Source: Tessaracoccus sp. MC1679 (GTDB lineage: Bacteria; Actinomycetota; Actinomycetes; Propionibacteriales; Propionibacteriaceae). Taken from it: a stretch of DNA of 64,000 bases. This document shows, in pieces, positions 46,342 through 56,361 of this stretch. Location: the NCBI RefSeq assembly GCF_014164775.1, contig NZ_JACJGB010000002.1, positions 186,001-250,000 on the forward strand, given 5' to 3'. Position 1 is the first letter of the stretch; each line of letters opens with the position of its first letter. Under the pieces are notes generated by a model, which saw nothing but the letters and a program-made list of their open reading frames with translations, searched no databases and was not told where the DNA came from. The position numbers and the translations under genes are program-made.

Positions 46342-47346
46342 ATGCCTCGTTACCTCATGTTGCGCATGCCCTCGGCCAATCGTGTCTACGGCGGCGAGTC
46401 CGGGCCGCTGACGGCGGCCGAGCTCGAGCTGACGGCCCCGTTCGCTGAGGACATCGCAGACACCGAGGTGGCGGGGGTCGGCTACCTGTCTTTCGAGGCC
46501 CCGGACCTCGGCGAGGCCCAACTGGAGACCGTCGCCAGGCAGTCGGCGTGCTTCGCCCTGTTCGAGTCCTCGGGTGATCTGCTGCGGCCCATCGCGCTCC
46601 CCCGGACCTTCGCCCTCGACGACGACCTGGTCACCATCCCGAAGTATCAGGGCAAGACCAACGAGCAGTTCACGCACCTCCTGCTGGGGGTCACCCTTGC
46701 AGCGGTCACCCGCCAGCCCACCGGGCCCCGCCAGATCCTTGATCCCCTCGCCGGGCGCGGCACCACGCTGTCCACGGCGCTGCTGTTCGGCCACGACGCC
46801 TACGGCGTCGAAGGTGATGCCAAGGCGTTTGAGCAGATGGCCTCCTTCTACACCACCTACCTTCGCCGGAAGCGCCTCAAGCACACCACTGAGACCACCC
46901 CCGTGCGCCGCGATGGCAAGGCTGTCAGCAGGCGCTTCGACGCCGAGATCAGGACCGACGGGGCAACGCTGCATGTCACCTCGTTCGTCGGCGACACCCG
47001 CGAGTCCGCCACCCTCTTCGGCAGGAAGAAGTTCGACGCCATCGTCACCGACGCCCCCTACGGCATCGCCCATGGCTCCACGACGGACGTCCGCGGCGTC
47101 TCCGGCAAGCGGGACCGCTCCCCCGCCGGCCTGCTCCGCGAGGCCCTCCCGGTCTGGGCAGGGCAGCTGATGCACGGCGGCGCGCTGGGGCTCAGCTGGA
47201 ACACCTTCGGTCTGTCCCGCGACGACCTCGCTGCGATGCTGTCAGAGGCCGGCCTCGTGGTGCGCACCGGCGGCGCCTGGGAGCGGTTCGGCCATCGCGT
47301 CGACTCGTCCATCAAGCGCGACCTGATTGTCGCGGTGAAACCCTGA
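46342..47346 (+). CDS. TRM11/RlmKL-like SAM-dependent nucleic-acid methyltransferase
   Basis: A 334-residue methyltransferase with motif I DPLAGRGTTLSTALLFG and motif IV as DAPYGIAHG, an NPPY variant of the amino-methyltransferase group that modifies tRNA or rRNA bases. The N-terminal ~120 residues (MLRMPSANRVYGGESG) resemble the THUMP-less TRM11-like actinobacterial proteins. The target base is unknown. ATG at 46342 is preferred; a GTG two codons upstream is possible. Confidence 0.82.
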   Translation: MPRYLMLRMPSANRVYGGESGPLTAAELELTAPFAEDIADTEVAGVGYLSFEAPDLGEAQLETVARQSACFALFESSGDLLRPIALPRTFALDDDLVTIPKYQGKTNEQFTHLLLGVTLAAVTRQPTGPRQILDPLAGRGTTLSTALLFGHDAYGVEGDAKAFEQMASFYTTYLRRKRLKHTTETTPVRRDGKAVSRRFDAEIRTDGATLHVTSFVGDTRESATLFGRKKFDAIVTDAPYGIAHGSTTDVRGVSGKRDRSPAGLLREALPVWAGQLMHGGALGLSWNTFGLSRDDLAAMLSEAGLVVRTGGAWERFGHRVDSSIKRDLIVAVKP

Positions 47347-47390
47347 CGGAGGGGCGCGCCCGCCGTTGCGCGGCGGCGTAGGCTCGGCGC

Positions 47391-47882
47391 ATGCGACGAC
47401 TCGTGCTGATGCGCCACGCGAAGACGGAATCCAACAATGCTGGCGGCGACAAGGCCCGCCGCCTCATGCCGCGCGGGGTTCAGGACGCCCAGGAGGCGGG
47501 CCGGGAGCTGCGGGAGCTCGGCCTGCAGTACGCCCTCGTGTCGACCTCACAGCGCACGCGTGAGACGTTCGCGGCCCTCGGGCTGGACGTCCCCGCCGAG
47601 TTCCAGGACGCCCTGTACTACCAGGGGACCGAGACGATGCTGCAGCGGATCGGCGAAACGGACCCCGACGTCACCGGTCTGCTCGTCGTGGGGCACGCAC
47701 CCACCATCCCCAGCCTCGTCGCTGAGCTGGCCTTCGCCAGCAACCGGGCTGAGGCGGACCAGGCGCAGTGCTGGTTCCCCACCTCGGCCTTCAGCACCTT
47801 CACCCTCGACGGCGAGTGGGCAGATCTGGCCGAAGGTGACTTCTCATCAGTCCACCTGGACAACGTGCGACGACGGCCTTAA
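47391..47882 (+). CDS. SixA-like phosphohistidine phosphatase (core copy)
   Basis: A 163-residue histidine phosphatase with LMRHAKTESNNAGGD (phospho-acceptor His), the Arg in STSQRTRETFAALG and the second His in LVVGHAPTIPSLVAEL. Same length as the island copy at 23455-23946 but clearly diverged, so not a recent duplication. Substrate unknown. It precedes amtB by 110 bp in the same direction but with its own intergenic region. Confidence 0.88.
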   Translation: MRRLVLMRHAKTESNNAGGDKARRLMPRGVQDAQEAGRELRELGLQYALVSTSQRTRETFAALGLDVPAEFQDALYYQGTETMLQRIGETDPDVTGLLVVGHAPTIPSLVAELAFASNRAEADQAQCWFPTSAFSTFTLDGEWADLAEGDFSSVHLDNVRRRP

Positions 47883-47992
47883 CGCGACGGTAACTCGCCG
47901 ACACCCGATCGATACGTCGGCCGGGATTTCCCTAACTCAACCGTTACGCTGCGACGAACCCGCCGAAATAGGCGCCCTGCAAGCTTTGCGGC

Positions 47993-49320
<1,328 letters not shown>

Positions 49321-49324
<4 letters not shown>

Positions 49325-49659
49325 GGCTCGTCACGGCAATCGTTCAGCCCACCATGTTGACCCAGGTTCAGATCGCCCTCGCGCAGCACGGCGTGGCCGG
49401 CATGACCGTCACCGAATGCTCCGGCTACGCCCGCCAGCGCGGCCACAAGGAGTTCTACCGCGGAGCCGAGTTCACCATCGACTTCATCACGAAGGCCAAG
49501 ATCGAGGTCGTCGTGGAGGATGACGAGGCGCAGGAGGTCATCGACGTGATCTCCAAGGCCGCCCGCACCGGAGCCGTCGGCGATGGCAAGGTCTGGTCCA
49601 CCCCGGTGGACGAGATCGTCCGGATCCGCACCGGCGAGAAGGGGTCGGCCGCCATCTGA
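49321..49659 (+). CDS. glnK: PII signal transduction protein GlnK with Phe at position 51
   Basis: Trimeric nitrogen sensor that binds ATP/ADP and 2-oxoglutarate and plugs AmtB. The 112-residue sequence has the usual start MRLVTAIVQP, the T-loop RQRGHKEFYRGAEFTIDF and GDGKVWSTPVDEIVRIRTGE. Residue 51, the Tyr that GlnD adenylylates or uridylylates, is Phe (codon TTC), while Tyr46 is kept. No glnD follows, though amtB-glnK-glnD is the common actinobacterial order. Control is then probably by ligand binding only. Confidence 0.95.
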
Positions 49660-49673
49660 TCGAGCGGCACTGT

Positions 49674-49712
49674 CAGCGGGAGGGCGACGCATCACGCGTC
49701 GCCCTCCCGCTG
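49674..49712. terminator. Strong hairpin terminator between glnK and the winged-helix gene
   Basis: CAGCGGGAGGGCGACGC and GCGTCGCCCTCCCGCTG form a perfect 17-bp stem around ATCAC, between two convergent genes. Confidence 0.85.
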
Positions 49713-49723
49713 TGTCCGGGGGG

Positions 49724-50821
49724 TCAGGGGGCGACGAAGGGGAAGGCCGCGAAGCGGACCGCCAGCTGCCTGCGCACCGTGGGGCTGAGAGCGGTGAACT
49801 CCACCGTCTCGAGCCTGCGAGCCCCAGGCCGGCCTGCGCGGGTCCAGATGCCGCGGACCAGACCGCTGGCCACGATCGACTTCTTGAACACCCCGTTGTT
49901 GCCCGGCACCAGTTGGTGGTGCTCCTCAGCGGTCAGCGCGAACAGGCGGTCCTGATACCCGAGCACAAACTCGTCGAAGCCCGGCAGCAGGAGCGGCGCC
50001 GACGCCCGGCGCCCCAGCTCCGCGGCCTCCTCCACCAGGCCTGGGCGCCAGTGGCTGGCCTCCTGCCCCCCTGCCTCGCCCTCCAGGTCACCCAGCACCA
50101 GCGGCAGTGCCGAGCGGATCTCCCCCAGCCCCAACTTCGTCCACCACGCGAAGTCCCGGATGGTGGCGGGACCATGGCTGGTCAGGTACCGGCGCAGCAG
50201 CTCGGCGACTGCGGCGACCCGATCCCCGTTGAACCGCGACTCCAGCGACGACCCCGCGGGCAGCCAGCGGGCGGCAAGAACGACATCCTGATCCGCGCCG
50301 TTCCACGGCCCGTAGCAGAGCGTCCCGCCGGCAATGAGGTGGAACAGCAGGTGGTAGCCGCGGCCGCCCTTGGGCCTCAGCCCGTGGGCCTCCCAGTGGT
50401 CGAAGAGCGCGGCCCTTGGCATCGGGCCGGCGTCCAGCGCCTCGGTCGCGCGGTCGCGGGCGTGGAGTATCTGCGCCTCGTCGAGTTCCAACTGGTGGCT
50501 GCGGGCGGAGGCCGCGCGCATCGCTGGACGGGCGCAGAGCTCGGTGATCCAGGCAGCGTCGGCAGCGGGGAGGAGGAAGACGGTGCCCCGCATGGGGTAT
50601 CCCCGCACCAGCCGTCCCTCAGCGACGTCCGACAGCACGGCCTCGATGCCCAGCGGCGTCCGCAGAGCGGCCGAGGCCAGCACCCCGGGCAGGTCCTGGC
50701 CCTGCATGGCACCGAGCGCGGCCACCGCGTCGGCGGGCGTGCCGAACGGCCGCGTGATCAGGCCCTGCGCCACCAGGCGCAGCCGGCCGAGCCGTGCGTC
50801 AGGCGAGGTTCCGGGCGACAA
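49724..50821 (-). CDS. Winged helix DNA-binding domain protein (HTH_42/AlkZ-like family)
   Basis: A 365-residue member of the PF06224 winged-helix family, which includes the interstrand-crosslink glycosylases AlkZ/YcaQ as well as many uncharacterised proteins. Visible features: ALGAMQGQDLPGVLASAALR near the N-terminus, RGTVFLLPAADAAWI, and LLLPGFDEFVLGYQDR in the C-terminal half. I did not identify the QxQ catalytic motif of AlkZ with confidence (MQGQD is the nearest). TTG at 50821 is the best start before RLRLVAQGL; it overlaps the oxidase gene by 23 bp. Confidence 0.75.
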   Translation of the reverse strand: MSPGTSPDARLGRLRLVAQGLITRPFGTPADAVAALGAMQGQDLPGVLASAALRTPLGIEAVLSDVAEGRLVRGYPMRGTVFLLPAADAAWITELCARPAMRAASARSHQLELDEAQILHARDRATEALDAGPMPRAALFDHWEAHGLRPKGGRGYHLLFHLIAGGTLCYGPWNGADQDVVLAARWLPAGSSLESRFNGDRVAAVAELLRRYLTSHGPATIRDFAWWTKLGLGEIRSALPLVLGDLEGEAGGQEASHWRPGLVEEAAELGRRASAPLLLPGFDEFVLGYQDRLFALTAEEHHQLVPGNNGVFKKSIVASGLVRGIWTRAGRPGARRLETVEFTALSPTVRRQLAVRFAAFPFVAP

Positions 50822-52148
50822 CGGCTGCCACCTCGCGGCCCGAGCGCACCGCACCCTCCAGGTACCCGTTGAAGCGGGTGGCGTATTCGGCCCCCGCCCA
50901 GTGCAGAACCCCTTCGGGTTCGGCGAGGACGGGTCCGTTGGTGGTCCAGACGCCGGGCGCGAAGTGCGCGCCGTGGCAGCCGCCGGTGAACCTCTCCGCG
51001 GACCAGTCACGCTCGATGTAGGACAGTGGGAACGCGGCCACGTCACCGAACGTGCGCACGACAGAATCCACGAAGGCCCGCTCACGCAACGTGACTGAGC
51101 GGCGCGACAGGCTGTCGGCGTCGGCGCCCTCGAAGAAGCCCATCAGGTGCCCGCGCTCGGAGTTGTCCGACGTGGTGTCGAAGGTGACCCGCACCGCGCC
51201 CTCGTCGGCACTGGACTGACCGGAGTAGCCCAACTCGCGCCAGAAGGGGCGCGAGTAGATGAGGAAGGCCTTGATCACATTGCCGGGAGCCACCTTGTCC
51301 GCGGCCTCCGCGCGCCACGCCGCCAGCGCCGGCTGGTGCGGCAGCGCGACGGCGAGCCTCGGCGGCAGGGTGGAGATCACCTGCCGGGCCTCTACCTGCT
51401 GACCGTTGGCGAGCCTGAGCCTGGCAGAACGCTCAGCGTGCTCCACCATGGTCACCTCGGCATCGAGCCGCACCACATCGCCCAGCCGGGCGGCCAGCGC
51501 CTCTGCCACGGCGGCCATGCCCCCCTGCACGCGCTGCTGATGGAGCCCGCCATTGCTGGCCAGCATGGATTCCAGATCCGGCCCGGAGTTGACCTGATGC
51601 AGACCCTCAACGAGCGTGGCGTCCTTCGGCATGGGCCCGAACGCCGCGGCGTACACCTCTCCGAAGCGCCGCTGCGCGCCATGGGTCCGCAGGTTGGTGG
51701 TGACCCACCGGCGGAGATCCTGCTTGAGCCAGACGTCGTTGGCCTTGCGCCAGGCCGGGTCGTCGCGGAGCCGCTCGGCCAGGCGACGCAGCCGCAGCAG
51801 GCCCTGCCCAAGATCAGAGACCTCGAACGGGGTCAGCGCCGGGGTGTCCTCCTTCGACGGCACCTGCAGGGCCTGTCCGCGCAGGCGGACCACCAGGTTG
51901 CCTCGGGCGGGGAGGCCGATGGTCTCGAGGCCCAGCGAGTCGATGATCTCGACGAGCTCGTCGAAGCCGGGGCCGATCCACTGGCCGCCAAGCTCCACGT
52001 AGGAGCCGTCACTCAGCACCTTGTTCTCGACGCGGCCGCCCACGCGGTTTCGCCCCTCGAGGACGGTGACGTTCAGCCCGCGGTCCGTGAGGTATTGCGC
52101 GGCGACCAGCCCTGCCAGGCCGGCCCCGATGATGGCGCAGTCGAACAC
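50799..52148 (-). CDS. Flavin-dependent amine oxidase (monoamine oxidase-like)
   Basis: A 449-residue FAD oxidoreductase. N-terminal dinucleotide motif IIGAGLAGLVAAQYL and VLEGRNRVGGRV, then GGQWIGPGFDEL, and the C-terminal FAD motif in HWAGAEYATRFNGYLEGAVRSG. These are the marks of flavin monoamine oxidases acting on primary amines. The covalent-FAD Cys of eukaryotic MAO is not apparent. GTG at 52148 follows AGGAGG by six bases. Probably co-transcribed with the winged-helix gene downstream. Confidence 0.88.
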   Translation of the reverse strand: MFDCAIIGAGLAGLVAAQYLTDRGLNVTVLEGRNRVGGRVENKVLSDGSYVELGGQWIGPGFDELVEIIDSLGLETIGLPARGNLVVRLRGQALQVPSKEDTPALTPFEVSDLGQGLLRLRRLAERLRDDPAWRKANDVWLKQDLRRWVTTNLRTHGAQRRFGEVYAAAFGPMPKDATLVEGLHQVNSGPDLESMLASNGGLHQQRVQGGMAAVAEALAARLGDVVRLDAEVTMVEHAERSARLRLANGQQVEARQVISTLPPRLAVALPHQPALAAWRAEAADKVAPGNVIKAFLIYSRPFWRELGYSGQSSADEGAVRVTFDTTSDNSERGHLMGFFEGADADSLSRRSVTLRERAFVDSVVRTFGDVAAFPLSYIERDWSAERFTGGCHGAHFAPGVWTTNGPVLAEPEGVLHWAGAEYATRFNGYLEGAVRSGREVAAVVARNLA

Positions 52149-52231
52149 GGTGTTCCTCCTTGACGTACCCCGGATCGGGGAAGCGATGACCAGCCTACAA
52201 GGCCCCCTCCAGCGGTGATGCCGGGAGTCTC

Positions 52232-54469
52232 CTAAGCCAGGGCGGTCGATTCGGCTGAAGTGAGCCACGCGGCGAAGCCCTGATCTGCCGGCAGTGAAGC
52301 GTACAGGGTGGCCTGGTAGACGTGGTAGAGGTCCGGCTTGCCTTCCCAGGTGTGGGTCACCGGCACGAGGCTGCGGTCGAGCTCCGAGTGCCAGCTGCCC
52401 AGCTCATGGTCCACGAAGTGCCGGTCGGCGAAGCGCCAGAACCGCTCGTACCATTCCTGGTACGAGACGTCCCCGGTGGCGAGCCACAGGTAACGCGCCG
52501 CGCCCATCGCCTCGGCCACCTCCCAGAAGAACCGCTCCTCCACCACGGTGGAGCCGTCCCAGTCCACCGTGTAGACGAAGCCTTCGCTCCACGCGTCCCG
52601 CACCGCCCCGTCGAACAAGGCGGCCGCGGCGGGCAGCAACCACGACTCGTCCACGCCGAGGCCCCTGAGCTGGAGCAGCAGCTTGGTCCACTCCAGCCAG
52701 TGTCCGGGCTGGGAGCCGTAGGGCCTGAAGGCGTGCCGCGGATCCTCTGCGTTGTACTGGTTGTCGGGTTCCCAGTCTGCGGTGAAGTGCTCGGGCAGCC
52801 GCCACGCGCCCTCCTCCTGGCCGGCCGCCTGGGCGGCGATGCGCCGCGCGATGGACGTCGCCCGGGTGAGGTAGGTGGCCTCCCCTGTGGCCTCGTAGGC
52901 GGCCAGATATGCCTCGGTGAGATGCATGTTGGCGTTCTGGCCCCGGTACTCGTCGAGCTGGGTGAACGTGCGGTCGTAGCCCTCCACGCAGATCCCGTCC
53001 TCCTCGCGCCAGAAGTGGCGGTCGATGACGGCCGAGACAGCGTCCAGCAGAGCACGCCCTCTGCTGAAGCCGGCGGCGGTGGCCGTACTGGCGGCGAGCA
53101 GCAACTGGGCGGTGCCGTAGAGCTCCTTGCGGTCCTGCGGCTGGTCACCGCCCACGACGGGAACCCATCCGTCGAACTCAGGATCGCGGCCCGGGCCGTC
53201 GAGGTAGAAGTCCAGCCCGTGCTCGACTACCTCGCGGGCGCCCTGGCGACCCTCCAGGGCGGCCAGCGAGAAGACGTGCATCATCCGGGCACCGATGAAC
53301 AGCTGCGCCCCCATCTCCGGCATCGCGCGTCCGTCGCTGCCGATCCAGGCGAATCCACCGGAGGGCAGGCAGACCTCCGGCTGGTAGAAGTCGAGCAGGG
53401 CCCGGCGGTGGTCGACGAGGAAGCGACGGTGCGTCGGGTCCGCGAAGCGGTCCGGATGGTCGCCGAAGAGATCGGGCACGCCGGCCTCTCTCAGGCTCTC
53501 GCGCAGCCAGCCGAGCTGGCGCCACACCTGGACGTCCTGGCCACCCTCGTGGCCGCTGTGCGGATACACGACCATCTCGCGCGGCCCCCCGTAGGCGTTG
53601 TGCGCCGCGAAGACCGTCGACGGGGGGCAGATGGTGTCTGCCAGCGCCACCGAGAACAGCGCCGGGCATTCGGCCCGCCGCGCGAACGACACCCCGTCGA
53701 AGTGGCCAAGCGTCTCCCACACCGCGTCCTCCAGGTGCGGGGCCGCCCTGATGAAGCGGGCGATGTCGGAGAACGGGGCGTCGTCGGTGAGCCCCACCGC
53801 CCTGCGGATGTGACACATGAACGCCACGTCCGGCATGGCGCCGGCCAGGCTGATCCCCACCGACGGCGCCAACCCCGCGGCGGCGAGCGTCAGGTAGCCG
53901 CCCTGCGATCCTCCGGCGACGAACAGCCGGGACGCGTCCACGAGCCGGTGGCCGGCGGCCAGCTGAAGCATCCGCACCGCGTCGGTGATGAGCCGGCGGT
54001 AGTAGTACGTCTCCGGAGATGAGATGCCCTTCGTCATGGGGCCGGCCGGGCCGAACTCCCCCGCCGCCACGTCCGGATCCGGGGTCCGCTCGAACACGCT
54101 CGCGGAGTGCCAGCCCTGCCCCCGATTGTCGAGGTCGAACTGCGCGTACCCGGCGGCGGCGAACACCGGGGCCAGCGGCATGCCGCGCGAGACCGAGTAC
54201 CCGTGGTAGCGCACGACGGTGGGCAGCGGGCCGCTGGCGCCGGCGGGAACGTGCAGCCACGCCCTGACGGGTGCGCCCCCGAAGCCGGTGAACGTCAGGT
54301 CGTAGGTGTCGATCAGCGCCTGCCGGTTGTCGATCAGCGCCTCCTCGAGCAGCGCCACGGGCTCGTCGTGAGCGAGCGTGGATGACCAGAACTCGTCGAA
54401 GCGCGGCGATTCGGGCACGTCGGGCTGGTAGGTGCGCAGGGAGTCGAGGGGGAGATCGAACTGGGCCAT
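52232..54469 (-). CDS. CE7 acetyl esterase - AGE-family epimerase/isomerase fusion
   Basis: A 745-residue two-domain protein without signal peptide. Residues ~1-325 are an acetylxylan esterase/cephalosporin-C deacetylase (CE7) alpha/beta hydrolase: RYHGYSVSRGM, nucleophile GGSQGGYLT, acid ADTICPP and His in HSGHEGG. Residues ~340-740 are an N-acylglucosamine 2-epimerase (AGE/YihS) alpha-alpha barrel: NANMHLTEAYLAAYEATGE, GSQPGHWLEWTKLLLQ. It may deacetylate a sugar and then isomerise it (inference). ATG at 54469. No transporter or sugar operon adjoins it. Confidence 0.85.
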   Translation of the reverse strand: MAQFDLPLDSLRTYQPDVPESPRFDEFWSSTLAHDEPVALLEEALIDNRQALIDTYDLTFTGFGGAPVRAWLHVPAGASGPLPTVVRYHGYSVSRGMPLAPVFAAAGYAQFDLDNRGQGWHSASVFERTPDPDVAAGEFGPAGPMTKGISSPETYYYRRLITDAVRMLQLAAGHRLVDASRLFVAGGSQGGYLTLAAAGLAPSVGISLAGAMPDVAFMCHIRRAVGLTDDAPFSDIARFIRAAPHLEDAVWETLGHFDGVSFARRAECPALFSVALADTICPPSTVFAAHNAYGGPREMVVYPHSGHEGGQDVQVWRQLGWLRESLREAGVPDLFGDHPDRFADPTHRRFLVDHRRALLDFYQPEVCLPSGGFAWIGSDGRAMPEMGAQLFIGARMMHVFSLAALEGRQGAREVVEHGLDFYLDGPGRDPEFDGWVPVVGGDQPQDRKELYGTAQLLLAASTATAAGFSRGRALLDAVSAVIDRHFWREEDGICVEGYDRTFTQLDEYRGQNANMHLTEAYLAAYEATGEATYLTRATSIARRIAAQAAGQEEGAWRLPEHFTADWEPDNQYNAEDPRHAFRPYGSQPGHWLEWTKLLLQLRGLGVDESWLLPAAAALFDGAVRDAWSEGFVYTVDWDGSTVVEERFFWEVAEAMGAARYLWLATGDVSYQEWYERFWRFADRHFVDHELGSWHSELDRSLVPVTHTWEGKPDLYHVYQATLYASLPADQGFAAWLTSAESTALA

Positions 54470-54539
54470 GGGCGGAACTCTAGCGATTCCCACCGCCGTG
54501 CTGCCCTCAGACCCGGGGAGCCCGCGTCAGGAAGCACGA

Positions 54540-54565
54540 AGGCCCCGATCCGGGGATCAGGGCCT
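54540..54565 (-). terminator. Hairpin downstream of tRNA-Thr
   Basis: On the minus strand AGGCCCTGATCC pairs with GGATCGGGGCCT (one wobble) across a two-base gap, 8 bp after the tRNA. Confidence 0.65.
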
Positions 54566-54573
54566 GGCGCTGG

Positions 54574-54646
54574 AGCCGCCCACGGGAATCGAACCCGTGA
54601 CCTACGCTTTACGAGAGCGTCGCTCTACCAACTGAGCTAGGGCGGC
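54574..54646 (-). tRNA. tRNA-Thr (anticodon CGT)
   Basis: The minus-strand 73-nt sequence folds as a cloverleaf: acceptor GCCGCCC/GGGCGGC, D-arm with AGCTCAGTTGGTAGAGC, anticodon stem ACGCT/AGCGT around loop CTCGTAA (anticodon CGT), T-arm CGGGTTCGATTCCCG. The discriminator is T and CCA is not encoded. It reads ACG threonine codons. Confidence 0.96.
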
Positions 54647-54705
54647 GGCAAGCTGGAACTATACCGGCGACGCTTCCCCGCGGCAAAGCGTGCAGACCCT
54701 CCCGT

Positions 54706-56361
54706 TCAGGAGCAGGTTGTGCCCTCCTCGGGGGCCACACCGTCATACAGGTAGGCGTCGACGGCTTCGGCGATGCATCCGTTGTCTCCAGTGACGGCCC
54801 CGTGGCCGGCCCCGTCGAGGGTCAGCAGCGTGCCGGATTCCAGCTGCCCCGCCATGGACTGGGCCTGCTCGTAGGGAGTGGCCGAGTCCCCTGTGGTGCC
54901 CACCACGAGGATGGGCGGCGCTCCTGGGGCGGTGATCCTGATCTGTGGCGCCGGCTCGGCCGTCCACAGCTGGCAGGTGTAGCCCATCCCCATGTGGGGC
55001 GCCATGAGGGGCGCCTCGTCGAAGGTGTCGCGCCACTCCTGCGGCACGGGGGCGACGCCCTCGTCCGCGGCGTCCGCGCACACCATGGCGGGGAACGCGT
55101 AGGCGATCGTGTCGTAGCCGGCGGGCCCACGCCCGTTGAGGAGGTCCGCGGAGTACAGCAGAGCCTCCCCGTCTCCCGCCATGGCATTGGCGATCACCTG
55201 GTCCAGGCTTCGGTACGCCTCCTCGTCCTCGTAGAGGTACAAGGCGATGCCGGTGGCCGCCATCGTCTGGGTGAGGAGGCGCCCTTCCACCTGCAGGGGC
55301 GCCGAGTCCAGGCCCGTGAGGAAGTCGTCGATGCCGTCGGTGATCTCGGCCTGGTCGTCCCCGAGGCTGCAGAGCTCCGATCCGGCACACCACTGCGTGA
55401 AGTTGCCCATCGCCCGCTCAAAGCCCTGCGTCTGAGGAATGTCCCCCTCGCCGGTGATGTCCACAGCCGCGTCCAACACGAGCCGGCCGACCGACCCCGG
55501 GAACAACTGCGCGTACATCGCGCCCACATACGTGCCGTAGGAGACCCCGACGTAGTTGAGCTTCTCGGCGCCCAGGAGGTGACGCAGGAGGTCCAGATCC
55601 CGCACGACGTCGATGGTGGTGATGTGGTCCAGCAACTCCCCCGAGCTGTCCCTGCACTGCTGGGCGAAGTCCACGGCGCCCTGCTGCAGCGCGAGATCCT
55701 CGGCCTCGTCGTCGGGGCTCGCGTCGAGTTCCATGATCTCGTCGGTCTGCTCCAGGGTGCCGCAGACCACGGAGGTCGACTCCCCCGTGCCGCGGGGATC
55801 CCATCCGATGGCGTCGAAGTTGGTCCACCTCCCGGCGAGGCGCTGCGCAAAGTCCTGTCCGCCGAAGCCGGGGCCGCCGGGGTTGACGAAGAGGGGGCCC
55901 CGGGAGGAGTCACCGTCGACCACCCGGCGCACCGCGATCTCGATGGCCTTCCCGGCCGGGTTCTCCCAGTCCAGGGGCACCTTCACGGTGGCGCACTGCC
56001 CGCCGGAGCCGTCGTCGCACAAGGCCCAGTCCACCACCTGGCTGGCGTATGCCTCGAGGTCCCCGGCCGAGGGGAGGAGATCCACCGCCGGTTCTGCCGA
56101 CGGCTGGTAGTCCAGGAGCCTGTCCTCGTTCTGCCCGGGCTTGGGCGGGAATGTCTCATGCTCCGCGATGGGCCGCTCCGGCACACCCGGCATCCGTGCA
56201 CCGGGATCCATCGCCGACGGCGTGGCGGGCCCTGGCGTGTTGGGCGAGGCAGGCTCGTCCCTGTTGGTGCCCCCCACGAAGCCGCCCATGAACAGGGTGG
56301 CCACCAGGGCCAGGGCGATCATCCCGAGCACCGCCTGGACGAGGTTGACTCTCCTACTCAT
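54706..56361 (-). CDS. Secreted/membrane-anchored alpha/beta hydrolase (tripeptidyl aminopeptidase-like)
   Basis: A 551-residue exported peptidase-like protein of the SlpD/SlpE/Tap type found in Actinobacteria. A single N-terminal helix (~8-28; VLGMIALALVATLFMGG) acts as signal anchor, followed by a Pro-rich linker. The fold shows oxyanion region FVNPGGPGFGG, DPRGTGES, nucleophile GVSYGTYVGAMYA, acid in VVGTTGDSATP and His in DGAGHGAV. The C-terminal TAP-like domain is present. ATG at 56361 overlaps ricT by 8 bp. Confidence 0.86.
   Translation of the reverse strand: MSRRVNLVQAVLGMIALALVATLFMGGFVGGTNRDEPASPNTPGPATPSAMDPGARMPGVPERPIAEHETFPPKPGQNEDRLLDYQPSAEPAVDLLPSAGDLEAYASQVVDWALCDDGSGGQCATVKVPLDWENPAGKAIEIAVRRVVDGDSSRGPLFVNPGGPGFGGQDFAQRLAGRWTNFDAIGWDPRGTGESTSVVCGTLEQTDEIMELDASPDDEAEDLALQQGAVDFAQQCRDSSGELLDHITTIDVVRDLDLLRHLLGAEKLNYVGVSYGTYVGAMYAQLFPGSVGRLVLDAAVDITGEGDIPQTQGFERAMGNFTQWCAGSELCSLGDDQAEITDGIDDFLTGLDSAPLQVEGRLLTQTMAATGIALYLYEDEEAYRSLDQVIANAMAGDGEALLYSADLLNGRGPAGYDTIAYAFPAMVCADAADEGVAPVPQEWRDTFDEAPLMAPHMGMGYTCQLWTAEPAPQIRITAPGAPPILVVGTTGDSATPYEQAQSMAGQLESGTLLTLDGAGHGAVTGDNGCIAEAVDAYLYDGVAPEEGTTCS

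Noticed and set aside
47883-47992. GlnR- or AmtR-type operator before amtB
   Set aside because: GTAAC- and GTTAC-like words occur but not with the required spacing to a second half site.
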